Shown piece after piece: positions 25,829 through 33,462 of a DNA stretch of 64,000 nt. A program made the translations under genes and the position numbers. The stretch comes from Verrucomicrobiaceae bacterium (GTDB lineage Bacteria > Verrucomicrobiota > Verrucomicrobiia > Verrucomicrobiales > Verrucomicrobiaceae), in the NCBI GenBank assembly GCA_027489965.1, contig JAIXZA010000162.1:186001-250000 (forward strand), given 5' to 3'. The notes under the pieces are model-generated. The model was given only the letters and a program-made list of their open reading frames with translations, was not told the origin of the DNA and did no database searches. The number at the start of each line of letters is the position of its first letter. Position 1 is the stretch's first letter.

Positions 25829-26956
25829 TTACTCGAAGTTTAGCAGGAATCTTCTCTGAAACTCTAGGGCCTGCTCCACCTGATCTAACTCCACAGACTC
25901 ATCGGCGGTGTGTGCCCGGTCGATGCTACCCGGTCCAAACACGATACTCGGAATGCCAGCACGGGAAAGCTTACTGGCATCACAACCGAAGGGTACGCCG
26001 CAGGGTTCAGGGTTTAAGCCGAGATCACGTAAGATTTGGGAAGCTGTCTGAGCCACGGCTGATTCAGCGGGTGTATCCAGCGCCTCATCGACGAGAAGAA
26101 GCGGCTCTTCAATCTCGGCTGAGATTCCAGGCAATTGATTCAAAAGCTGCTCATAGTGTGCCACAGCGCTGGCTGCAGTCTCGCCTGGCAGCAGGCGGCG
26201 GTCGATCTCGATAGCACAGCGATCGGGTACAAAATTCACCTGCACGCCACCGCTGATCACCCCCACATTGCAGGTGCCGAAGCCGACCAAAGGATGCTGG
26301 ATTCCTGCTAACCGCGCATTGTCTGCTTCAATGGCGGCAAGGACCTGCATCATGTGCGTGATGGCATTCACTCCAAGATGTGGTTTTGAACTATGCGCTG
26401 ATTTTCCATGCACCACAATCCGGCAGCGTAGCACGCCTTTAGTAGCGATCACGGCCCGCATTTCTGTGGGTTCGGCCACAATGGCCGCGTCTGCTTTGAG
26501 GCTTTGGCAAAGCTTCACCACGCCACGATAGGAGTGCTCTTCATCCACGACAGCCGCTAAGACCACTTCACATGGCGGTGTGATGCCAGCTTCTTTCAAA
26601 GAAAGCATGGCGTGCATCATCGTGGCTAAGCCTGCTTTCGTATCGCAAGAACCCCGACCATACATTTGACCATTCCTGATGATGGGATCAAAAGGCGGGA
26701 TAGTCATGCCTTTGACGGAAACGGTGTCTGTATGGGCTTCAAGTAAAAGACGCCGATGCAGTTGGCGGCCAGGAAGGCGTGCCATGATGTTGGGACGTCC
26801 TGGGAAGACCTCTTCTTCCCAGGTCTCGATCCCATGCAACTGGAAAAAGCGCCGCACATAGGTCGCCACTTCCCGCTCACCTGGCCCGCCCTTATAGGAC
26901 GAGTTCACGCTGTTGATGCGGACTAGCTCTGCGAGGGTTTTGACAAGGGGCGACAT
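25829..26956 (-). CDS. M20-family metallopeptidase (ArgE/DapE/acetylornithine deacetylase-like)
   Basis: The internal ATG at 26956 (MSPLVKTLAELVRINSVNSS) is preferred to 26980. The 375-residue enzyme has the M20 metal and catalytic blocks: LLLEAHTDTVSVKG (His, Asp), MYGRGSCDTKAGLATMMHAM (bridging Asp), AAVVDEEHSYRGV (Glu-Glu pair), VAEPTE and, at the C-terminus, VFGPGSIDRAHTADESVELDQV with the last metal His. The dimerisation domain includes GKSAHSSKPHLGVNAI. The group hydrolyses N-acyl amino acids or dipeptides. It runs in the same direction as the exported amidohydrolase (12 bp apart). The exact substrate is unresolved. Confidence 0.92.
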   Translation of the reverse strand: MSPLVKTLAELVRINSVNSSYKGGPGEREVATYVRRFFQLHGIETWEEEVFPGRPNIMARLPGRQLHRRLLLEAHTDTVSVKGMTIPPFDPIIRNGQMYGRGSCDTKAGLATMMHAMLSLKEAGITPPCEVVLAAVVDEEHSYRGVVKLCQSLKADAAIVAEPTEMRAVIATKGVLRCRIVVHGKSAHSSKPHLGVNAITHMMQVLAAIEADNARLAGIQHPLVGFGTCNVGVISGGVQVNFVPDRCAIEIDRRLLPGETAASAVAHYEQLLNQLPGISAEIEEPLLLVDEALDTPAESAVAQTASQILRDLGLNPEPCGVPFGCDASKLSRAGIPSIVFGPGSIDRAHTADESVELDQVEQALEFQRRFLLNFE

Positions 26957-27004
26957 GGCTCGATGATGAGCCGTAGCCATCGCGATGGCAACTTTTAGCG
27001 GAAG

Positions 27005-28189
27005 TTATTCACTGACCAAGGCATCGAGTAGATACTTCGAGGGCTGGAAGTGCTCGATGAGGATCTCCTGCTGACTGCCGCGATTCATGCGAACCTGACG
27101 GATGTCAAAGTTAGGCGTTTTATGCGGAGCAAAGAGGATGTCGTCGTGAGTCGCGTTTTGATGCCGCTTGAACTGAGCCGGAGTGATGTGACCCCCGAGA
27201 TGGTCGTCGCGACCGGTAGCCAGATGGCAGGTGCCGAGCACTTTTTCATCTTGGATATCAGAACCAGAAACAGGCAGCACTTGGGTGCCGAAACCAAGTT
27301 CACCTAGAACGCCTGTCATAGGATCGTCCAGCAGCTTGGCGTTATGCGCATCAATGGTGGCCTGATCTCCGCCGATCAGCTCGCTCTTGATGATGCAGCC
27401 ACCGGTAACGGTGAGTTTCCCCAGCGTGCCGTCCTCATATTTCATGGGGAAGAAGCCCTCAGCTCCAGTCGGGACGAAGTACACCTCGCCAGCGGGCAGA
27501 TTGGCCACGTCTGGTGTGGTGCCACGGCAGAGTCCATGAGACTTTTGAGCCTCTTGAGCACTGAGTTCCAGCTTAGCAGTGAGCACTTCACCGGTTTCCA
27601 GCGCAAAGTCGATCTCCACACTGTCAGCGCGTGTCATGGCAAGACGCAACTTCTCAGCATCACGGCTGACTTCTTCGTAATCGACAGCGAGTCCGCTATT
27701 TAAAATCACCTCATTGACGCCATGTAGTGTCGCCCCACGGAAGCCATATTTTTTGGCAAATGCCGTCAGGGGTGCCGTGGCAGAGAAGGTCGAGATGCAG
27801 AGGATGATGTCGTAATTCGTGTAGATATCCCCTTCTAGGCTGAGCTTGTTACCGTGCATGTCCACGCATTCATCAGGCATGTCCAGATTGCTGCCAGTGG
27901 TCTGGGTATAGGCAAACATCTCGCCGCCCTTCAATGCTAGCTCATCCAGGACGCCATTTTGCAGGCCCTGATAAAAGTATTTGTAGGCGCGGCCTTGGAT
28001 TGCGCGGGCTGGATTTTGGAGAAAAGCCATGCCTTTGGCTTCAGCTAGGTCTGGCAGGTCGATCAAAATGCAGATCTTGCAGCCGAAGGTGGGCTGAAAC
28101 ACGGTGTGCAGGAGACGATAAAGGTCGAACTTCGGGAACTTACGATTGTCGGCAGTAGTCTGAACGGTTGGCATTGGGGGGTGCATCAT
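27005..28189 (-). CDS. M29 aminopeptidase-like protein, divergent
   Basis: The 394-residue protein is recognisable in its C-terminal half as a distant relative of the M29 thermophilic aminopeptidases: LPAGEVYFVPTGAEG, GELGFGT, KVLGTCHLATGRDDHLGG and THDDILF line up in order with the metal-ligand positions (Glu, Glu, His, His-x-Asp) of the gene at 60587. The N-terminal half is different and shorter in conserved blocks. The full-length ORF starts MMHPPMPTVQTTADN, and a later ATG (MPTVQ) is possible. A true M29 peptidase would use Co or Zn, but activity here is uncertain because the tyrosine normally between the two histidines is not seen. Confidence 0.6.
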   Translation of the reverse strand: MMHPPMPTVQTTADNRKFPKFDLYRLLHTVFQPTFGCKICILIDLPDLAEAKGMAFLQNPARAIQGRAYKYFYQGLQNGVLDELALKGGEMFAYTQTTGSNLDMPDECVDMHGNKLSLEGDIYTNYDIILCISTFSATAPLTAFAKKYGFRGATLHGVNEVILNSGLAVDYEEVSRDAEKLRLAMTRADSVEIDFALETGEVLTAKLELSAQEAQKSHGLCRGTTPDVANLPAGEVYFVPTGAEGFFPMKYEDGTLGKLTVTGGCIIKSELIGGDQATIDAHNAKLLDDPMTGVLGELGFGTQVLPVSGSDIQDEKVLGTCHLATGRDDHLGGHITPAQFKRHQNATHDDILFAPHKTPNFDIRQVRMNRGSQQEILIEHFQPSKYLLDALVSE

Positions 28190-28351
28190 GTCGGGGATAA
28201 TTGCAATTTGGTAGAGCTTTTTACGGCGGTCGTGCGAAAATCAGCTGCTCTTTTCTTTTTTGAAATTTTGACGGAATCGTTGTAAATGGTCAAAATAGTC
28301 TGAATACAGCGGTCGCCGCTCTCGTCTCTACCCTCTGCCATCCTCTAAAAC

Positions 28352-28963
28352 ATGCCCGCCTCCACTGCGCCTGAATCTGGCGAAGTCTCGGACTCCGACC
28401 TGGTCAAGCGCTGCCAGGCGGGCGACACCCGTGCGTTCGACGTGCTCGTGAACCGTTACCGAGGGAAGGTCTATGCTATGACTTACCACATGATCCAGAA
28501 TGAGACAGAGGCCTGGGACCTCGCGCAGGAGGCTTTTATCAAAGCCTGGCGCGCCATGCCGAATTTCAAGCTGGACTCAGCCTTCTACACCTGGCTCTAC
28601 CGGATCACGCACAACGTGACCTACGATTGGCTGCGGAAAAAAAAGATTCAAGGTGACGGAGAGTTTGATGACTCCCACACCGACCATCGTGTGGCCGCTG
28701 GCGCTGAGGCTGTGGCCCGCCATGAACCCGCACCCGACACGGCTTTAAAAAATGCTGAACTGGGTGCCCGAATCCACGAAGCCATCGCTAAACTAAGCCC
28801 AGATCATAAGCAGGTGATCCTGCTCCGTGAGGTGGAAGGCATGGCTTATGAAGAGATTGCGGAGATCATCCCCTGCACGCTCGGCACAGTGATGAGTCGA
28901 CTCTTCTACGCCCGCAAGAAACTGCAAGAAATGTTGAAAGACACTTATGAAAACGCCCTCTGA
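28352..28963 (+). CDS. ECF-family RNA polymerase sigma factor
   Basis: The 203-residue protein carries sigma region 2 (FDVLVNRYRGKVYAMTYHMIQNETEAWDLAQEAFIKAWRAMPNF, with the RYRGKVY and DLAQEAF blocks, and WLYRITHNVTYDWLRKKK) and region 4 (LSPDHKQVILLREVEGMAYEEIAEIIPCTLGTVMSRLFYARKKLQ). It lacks region 3, as ECF sigmas do. The start ATGCCCGCC at 28352 leaves a short variable N-terminus. The stop overlaps the start of the next gene by 17 bp, and that gene is the anti-sigma factor. Its regulon cannot be read here, and I could not find a clean ECF promoter upstream. Confidence 0.95.
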   Translation: MPASTAPESGEVSDSDLVKRCQAGDTRAFDVLVNRYRGKVYAMTYHMIQNETEAWDLAQEAFIKAWRAMPNFKLDSAFYTWLYRITHNVTYDWLRKKKIQGDGEFDDSHTDHRVAAGAEAVARHEPAPDTALKNAELGARIHEAIAKLSPDHKQVILLREVEGMAYEEIAEIIPCTLGTVMSRLFYARKKLQEMLKDTYENAL

Positions 28964-29582
28964 AGACCATGATCTGATCCGTTTCCTGGACGGTGAAATG
29001 AGCGACGCTGAACGCGCCAGCTTCGAAGCACGCATGGCAGCTGACCCAATGCTCAATTCGGAAGTGACCATGATGCAGCGCATGAGTGCTGATCTACGCA
29101 CTCACTTACCTGCGGAGATGCCAGTACCCTATGCTGACTTCTTCAATAGCCAAATCCAGGTTCGTATCGCCCAGGAAGAGCCAGTGACTCTGCCTGCCGC
29201 GCGCTCTTCATGGCTCGACTGGCTGCGCATTCCGACCCTGATCACCGCAGCAGCAGCGGTGGCCATTGGCGGATTCATGATTTTGCAAAAGCAGAATCAG
29301 CCGGCAAACAACAGCGTCGTTCACAGCATTTATGTGCCGAATCCAGCTGTTCAGGCTCGCAGCTTCCATTCAGCCGAAGCCCAAGCAACAGTGCTGATTC
29401 TAGATGGCGTCGAGGCCATGCCTGCAGATCGCAAGATTGTCGGTTTCCACGTCGAGCGCACAGAGTCAGACCAAGAAGTGGCGACCACCACGCTGTTTGG
29501 CGAAAGCGGTCAAATCCTGGCCGTTGTCGCCAAGGATGCACGCAATCAACCCCGCTTGCTGTCAGCGAATCCACGCGGATGA
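28947..29582 (+). CDS. Membrane anti-sigma factor
   Basis: The 211-residue protein overlaps the sigma gene by 17 bp and is therefore translationally coupled. Its N-terminal 50 residues (HDLIRFLDGEMSDAERASFEARMAADP) have the helical pattern of anti-sigma domains, but the zinc motif HxxxCxxC is absent. A single transmembrane helix (IPTLITAAAAVAIGGFMIL) at about residues 91-110 leads to a periplasmic domain of 100 residues with a repeated beta pattern. It probably sequesters the upstream ECF factor at the membrane and releases it on an envelope signal. The signal is unknown. Confidence 0.82.
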   Translation: MKTPSEDHDLIRFLDGEMSDAERASFEARMAADPMLNSEVTMMQRMSADLRTHLPAEMPVPYADFFNSQIQVRIAQEEPVTLPAARSSWLDWLRIPTLITAAAAVAIGGFMILQKQNQPANNSVVHSIYVPNPAVQARSFHSAEAQATVLILDGVEAMPADRKIVGFHVERTESDQEVATTTLFGESGQILAVVAKDARNQPRLLSANPRG

Positions 29583-30088
29583 AATTGGCCTCTACTCTAG
29601 CTTTATGGATTCTTACGCTTGGCTGCGTCAAGGCCCAGCAACCCGTCGCTCCGCCAGTCGAATCATTGCCCGCAGTCAAGCCTGCCACTGATGGTAAAGT
29701 CTGGGGCGCGCTCGTGTATGCCACAAATGACATCAAAGGGCTCACGGGTTCCACGGAGGTCGCACCTATTGACTTCGCTGATATTCCAGGCAGACTTGGA
29801 ATGGTCTTTCCCTTTCAGCGGTTCGAGATCCTCGGCCAACACCTTCAAGACGTCTTCCGTGAATATGAATCCTGGGTCGTACCGACAAAGGATCTGTTTT
29901 TGAAAGTGGACTCTAAAGGCCCTGCTGATGGTGGCGGCATGAATTTGCACCTGCAATTCTGGCGAGATCAGCAGGTGCTGGTAAAAACAGACGCCGTGCT
30001 CAAAGAAGGCAGCCCCCTTTTCATTGGTGGTCCAAAGTGGCGAGAAGGTCAGCTTTTATTCGTACTTGTGCTCCAAAAGAGCCGCTGA
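29579..30088 (+). CDS. Secreted protein of the sigma/anti-sigma operon
   Basis: The ORF track opens this frame at 29210, inside the anti-sigma gene. The supported start is ATG 29579, which shares ATGA with the anti-sigma stop. The 169-residue precursor begins MKLASTLALWILTLGCVKAQ, a signal peptide (a cysteine precedes the AQ, so a lipoprotein is not excluded). The mature part is beta-rich (VWGALVYATNDIK, LHLQFWRDQQVLVKTDA) and ends LLFVLVLQKSR. It matches nothing I recognise. Coupling to the sigma/anti-sigma pair suggests a periplasmic sensor or client of that system. This is an inference from position only. Confidence 0.72.
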   Translation: MKLASTLALWILTLGCVKAQQPVAPPVESLPAVKPATDGKVWGALVYATNDIKGLTGSTEVAPIDFADIPGRLGMVFPFQRFEILGQHLQDVFREYESWVVPTKDLFLKVDSKGPADGGGMNLHLQFWRDQQVLVKTDAVLKEGSPLFIGGPKWREGQLLFVLVLQKSR

Positions 30089-30682
30089 TCAGTCGATATC
30101 GTTCACATTCGGTTCCTTGCCCAGGAACATAGCCAGCACGAGTCCGACGAGCGTCCACTCAATGAAGTGATCGGCCACGTTAACGATGAGATCACGCAGA
30201 GGTAGCTCAAACCAGATCCACTGTTGTGCATCCACCGCTAATCCAGCAAAAGCACCAAAAGCAGCGGCAAAACAAACGCGTCCAGGAAAGGCGAGTACGA
30301 GCGGATTCATAAGTGCACCAATGAGCAGACAACCGATTAAAGAGCGCACAAAGCTTCGAATGAGGCTTTGTTTCATATCGCCATCTCTTTTGCCCGGCCG
30401 CACGATGGCATACATGTAAGGTCCTTCAGCATTGGCATCATCGACCTTCTTCCGCTGCTCGGCCTTTTCTTCTTCAGAAGCGATGTCTAAGGCCTCTCTC
30501 GGAAATGGCAAAACGTAGATGCCGCGGCCATTCGTTGCGTTTTCTTTGAGCACCTCAGCCACTGCGGCTTCATTTTTAAACTCGAACATGCCAGCCTGAT
30601 GCCAGCTAAGCTGCATCCAGGAAACGTAGCCCCAGGTAAAAGAAACCAGGGCAGCAAGAACAATAGCGAGAAAGAATTTCAT
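30089..30682 (-). CDS. Four-helix membrane protein of unknown function
   Basis: The internal ATG at 30682 (MKFFLAIVLAALVSFTW) starts the protein at its first membrane helix; the track start adds 13 residues. The 197-residue protein has one N-terminal helix, a soluble stretch of about 75 residues with Asn/Glu-rich segments (VLKENATNGRGIYVLPFPREAL), then three hydrophobic spans (SLIGCLLIGALMNPLVLAF, AFGAFAGLAVDAQQW, WTLVGLVLAMFL). It ends directly against the converging sigma operon. The layout of soluble sandwich then membrane bundle occurs in several hypothetical proteins of the phylum. No function is visible. Confidence 0.65.
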   Translation of the reverse strand: MKFFLAIVLAALVSFTWGYVSWMQLSWHQAGMFEFKNEAAVAEVLKENATNGRGIYVLPFPREALDIASEEEKAEQRKKVDDANAEGPYMYAIVRPGKRDGDMKQSLIRSFVRSLIGCLLIGALMNPLVLAFPGRVCFAAAFGAFAGLAVDAQQWIWFELPLRDLIVNVADHFIEWTLVGLVLAMFLGKEPNVNDID

Positions 30683-30949
30683 CCACGCAATCGTGCAACC
30701 CATTGCCACAATCGCAAGCATTCATCTGCATTGAAAGTCTATGCGAAGGCTTAATTAGGCACTTTTTCAAAGGCCAACGACTGTCCAATTTTAGATGATC
30801 CTGGAGATGCTTTGCTGGATCCCTCATCGCATTCCTTCTGTTGCTTGAGTCGCTTCAAATGAGTCGGGGATTGAGAGCTCAGGCACGGATTCCGAGAAAC
30901 CTTTCTCTTCTGTCAGAGTTGGATTGTTGCAAATCTGACTTTGATTCCT

Positions 30950-33457
30950 ATGAAAGCACTTACCGCACTTTTCATTCTGCCACTGGCCGCTCTTGCGGCT
31001 GATGAAGAGTCTATGACGATGGCCCATGCTGGTATTTCGGCTGATCAGCTGAACTTCTTTGAAAAGAACATTCGGCCAGTATTGGTGGAGCATTGCTATA
31101 AATGTCACTCTTCAGAATCAGAGAAAATCAAAGGTGGACTGACGCTGGATACAAAGCAGGGCAGTTTACTTGGTGGTGAGTCGGGGCATCCGGGCATCAC
31201 ACCGGGCAGTTTGGCGGAAAGCTCCATCTATGAGGCCATGACCTGGGCCAATGATGAGATGCAAATGCCTCCAAAAAACAAGCTGCCAGCTGATGTGGTG
31301 GCGCTCTTTAAACAATGGATCGAGATGGGTGCCCCCGATCCGCGTGGGCAAAAAGCAGCCAATGCCAGCGGTGGCAAACGTGAGATCAACATGGATGAAG
31401 GGCGCAAGCACTGGTCCCTCGTTAAACCTGTAAAAACGTCCTTGCCAGCGGTGAAAACCGAGGGCTGGGTCAAAACAGACATGGATGCTTTCATCCTCGC
31501 AGGGCTGGAAGCTCAAGGTCTTAAGCCCAATCGGGACGCTGATCGGGCTACCTTGATCCGCCGCATTGCCTTTGATCTGACAGGCCTGCCTCCGACACCC
31601 GATGAAGTTAAAGCTTTTCTAGCCGACACTTCACCTGACGCTTTAAAGCGTGTAATCGATCAATATCTAGACTCGCCTCGTTATGGTGAACGCTGGGGCC
31701 GCCATTGGCTAGATGTAGCGCGCTACGCCGAGAGCAGCGGTAAGGAAGTCAACATTCTCTACCCCCATGCCTGGCGCTATCGCGACTACGTGATTGATGC
31801 CTTTAATCGCGACAAACCTTATGATCAGTTTCTCAAAGAGCAGATCGCAGGCGACCTCATGAAATCGGAAAATAAGCGTGATCAGGCCGAGAAAATTGTT
31901 GCGACCGGCTTCCTAGCCATTGGCCCAAAAGGCCATAACAATCGTGATAAGCGGCAGTTCACCATGGATGTCGTCGATGAGCAGATCGACACCGTTTCCC
32001 AGTCCATGCTAGGACTGACTCTAGCCTGCGCACGCTGTCATGATCACAAGTTTGATCCAGTGACGCAGCGCGATTACTACGCATTGGCAGGGATCTTCAT
32101 GAGCAGTGAGACACTGTTTGGCACCTACAGCCAGCTTCAAAATGCCAACAGTAGCACACTGATTGAGCTGGACCGCGCAGCTGCTTTACCATTGGCGCTG
32201 GGCCATATCTCCAGCTCAGAATACGTGAGTTTAAAAACAAAGTATGATGAGGCCAATGCCACTGCTCAAAACATCCGCGATCAGGTCCGCAGCATGAGTG
32301 AGGACCAGCGTGGGCAACAAAACGCGCAGAATTTTCTGCGCATTCGCAGCTCTGAAGATCGTGCACAGGCGGTGAAGGCGGATTTGGATCTATTTGAAAA
32401 AGACGGCACGCCGAGGACTCTTGCCATGGGTGTGCTGGACAATGAGCGCCCCATGAATAGTCCCATTTTGGTTCGTGGTGATATCAAGCAGCCGGGCGAT
32501 ATCGTGCCGCGCGGGCTTGTTGAAGTGCTTTGTGCCAAAGGTGAGCCGCTGAACATTAGCCAAGGCAGTGGACGTCTGGATCTGGCCTATTTCATTGCTT
32601 CGAGGGACAATCCGCTGACAGCGCGAGTCATGGTGAATCGCCTGTGGTTAAAGTTGATGGGAAGTGGCATCGTCGCCACGCCAGATAACTTCGGTGTCAT
32701 GGGCATGAAGCCCTCACACCCAGAACTGTTGGATCATCTGGCTGTCACCTTCATGGAAAAGGGCTGGTCTGTGAAACAAATGATCCGCGAGATCATGCTT
32801 AGCCGAGCTTATCAAATGAGCTCCAGTTATGTGGCCCATAACGATGCGGTGGATCCTGAAAACAAGCTGCACTGGCGCATGAGTCAGCGCCGTCTGGATG
32901 CTGAAGCGATCCGAGATAGCATGCTTGCTGTTGCAGGGTCTCTGAATTTGTATCCTGTGGATGGATCACCTGTGGCGCGTGCCGGTGAAGGGAGAGAAGG
33001 CATTCTGAATATGGCCCGGGAAATGACCAAGCCCGTAACTCACCGCAGTGTCTATCTACCGATCATTCGTGATCAGGTGCCGGAAGTTTTGACGGTCTTT
33101 GATTTCCCTGACGCCAGTCTGGTGAACGGTGAGCGTGACTCGACGAATGTTCCCAGCCAAAGCCTCTTCCTCATGAACAACCCGCAGGCTATTAGTGCAG
33201 CAGATGCCTTTGCTCAAAGGTTGGCCAAGCATGAAGGAACGCCCCTGGAGCGTCTCGTGTATGCCTATCAGCTGGCCTTTGCCCGCGCACCAAAAGAACA
33301 GGAGATGGCTGCGATTAAACGTTTTTGGTTCCAATTCCCGCAGCAAGTTGCTGGCGGAAAAAGCACTCAAGAAGCCCGAGATAAATCTCAAGCCGCCGCG
33401 TTATCGGCCTTTTGCCAATCGCTCATCGCTAGCGCTGAGTTCCGTTATTTGAACTGA
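30950..33457 (+). CDS. PSCyt1-DUF1549-DUF1553 exported cytochrome-like protein
   Basis: The track begins at a TTG (30941). The ATG at 30950 gives signal peptide MKALTALFILPLAALAADEE and 835 residues. The order of domains is: a cytochrome c-like PSCyt1 segment (EHCYKCHSSESEKIKGGL, heme motif CxxCH, at residues 45-130), a DUF1549 block (LIRRIAFDLTGLPPTPDEVKAFL..., RYGERWGRHWLDVARYAESSGKE), LACARCHDHKFDP with a second CxxCH, and a C-terminal DUF1553 block (LPRDNPLTARVMVNRLW-like, SASSNPELL). Such proteins are abundant in Planctomycetes and Verrucomicrobia and sit at the cell surface or periplasm. Their substrate is unknown. It converges with the next operon. Confidence 0.9.
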   Translation: MKALTALFILPLAALAADEESMTMAHAGISADQLNFFEKNIRPVLVEHCYKCHSSESEKIKGGLTLDTKQGSLLGGESGHPGITPGSLAESSIYEAMTWANDEMQMPPKNKLPADVVALFKQWIEMGAPDPRGQKAANASGGKREINMDEGRKHWSLVKPVKTSLPAVKTEGWVKTDMDAFILAGLEAQGLKPNRDADRATLIRRIAFDLTGLPPTPDEVKAFLADTSPDALKRVIDQYLDSPRYGERWGRHWLDVARYAESSGKEVNILYPHAWRYRDYVIDAFNRDKPYDQFLKEQIAGDLMKSENKRDQAEKIVATGFLAIGPKGHNNRDKRQFTMDVVDEQIDTVSQSMLGLTLACARCHDHKFDPVTQRDYYALAGIFMSSETLFGTYSQLQNANSSTLIELDRAAALPLALGHISSSEYVSLKTKYDEANATAQNIRDQVRSMSEDQRGQQNAQNFLRIRSSEDRAQAVKADLDLFEKDGTPRTLAMGVLDNERPMNSPILVRGDIKQPGDIVPRGLVEVLCAKGEPLNISQGSGRLDLAYFIASRDNPLTARVMVNRLWLKLMGSGIVATPDNFGVMGMKPSHPELLDHLAVTFMEKGWSVKQMIREIMLSRAYQMSSSYVAHNDAVDPENKLHWRMSQRRLDAEAIRDSMLAVAGSLNLYPVDGSPVARAGEGREGILNMAREMTKPVTHRSVYLPIIRDQVPEVLTVFDFPDASLVNGERDSTNVPSQSLFLMNNPQAISAADAFAQRLAKHEGTPLERLVYAYQLAFARAPKEQEMAAIKRFWFQFPQQVAGGKSTQEARDKSQAAALSAFCQSLIASAEFRYLN

Positions 33458-33462
33458 GCGGC

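Noticed and set aside
28260-28351. ECF-type promoter (GGAATC...TCTGA) upstream of the sigma gene
   Set aside because: The two boxes are about 19 bp apart, too far for a typical ECF promoter, so no autoregulatory site is claimed.
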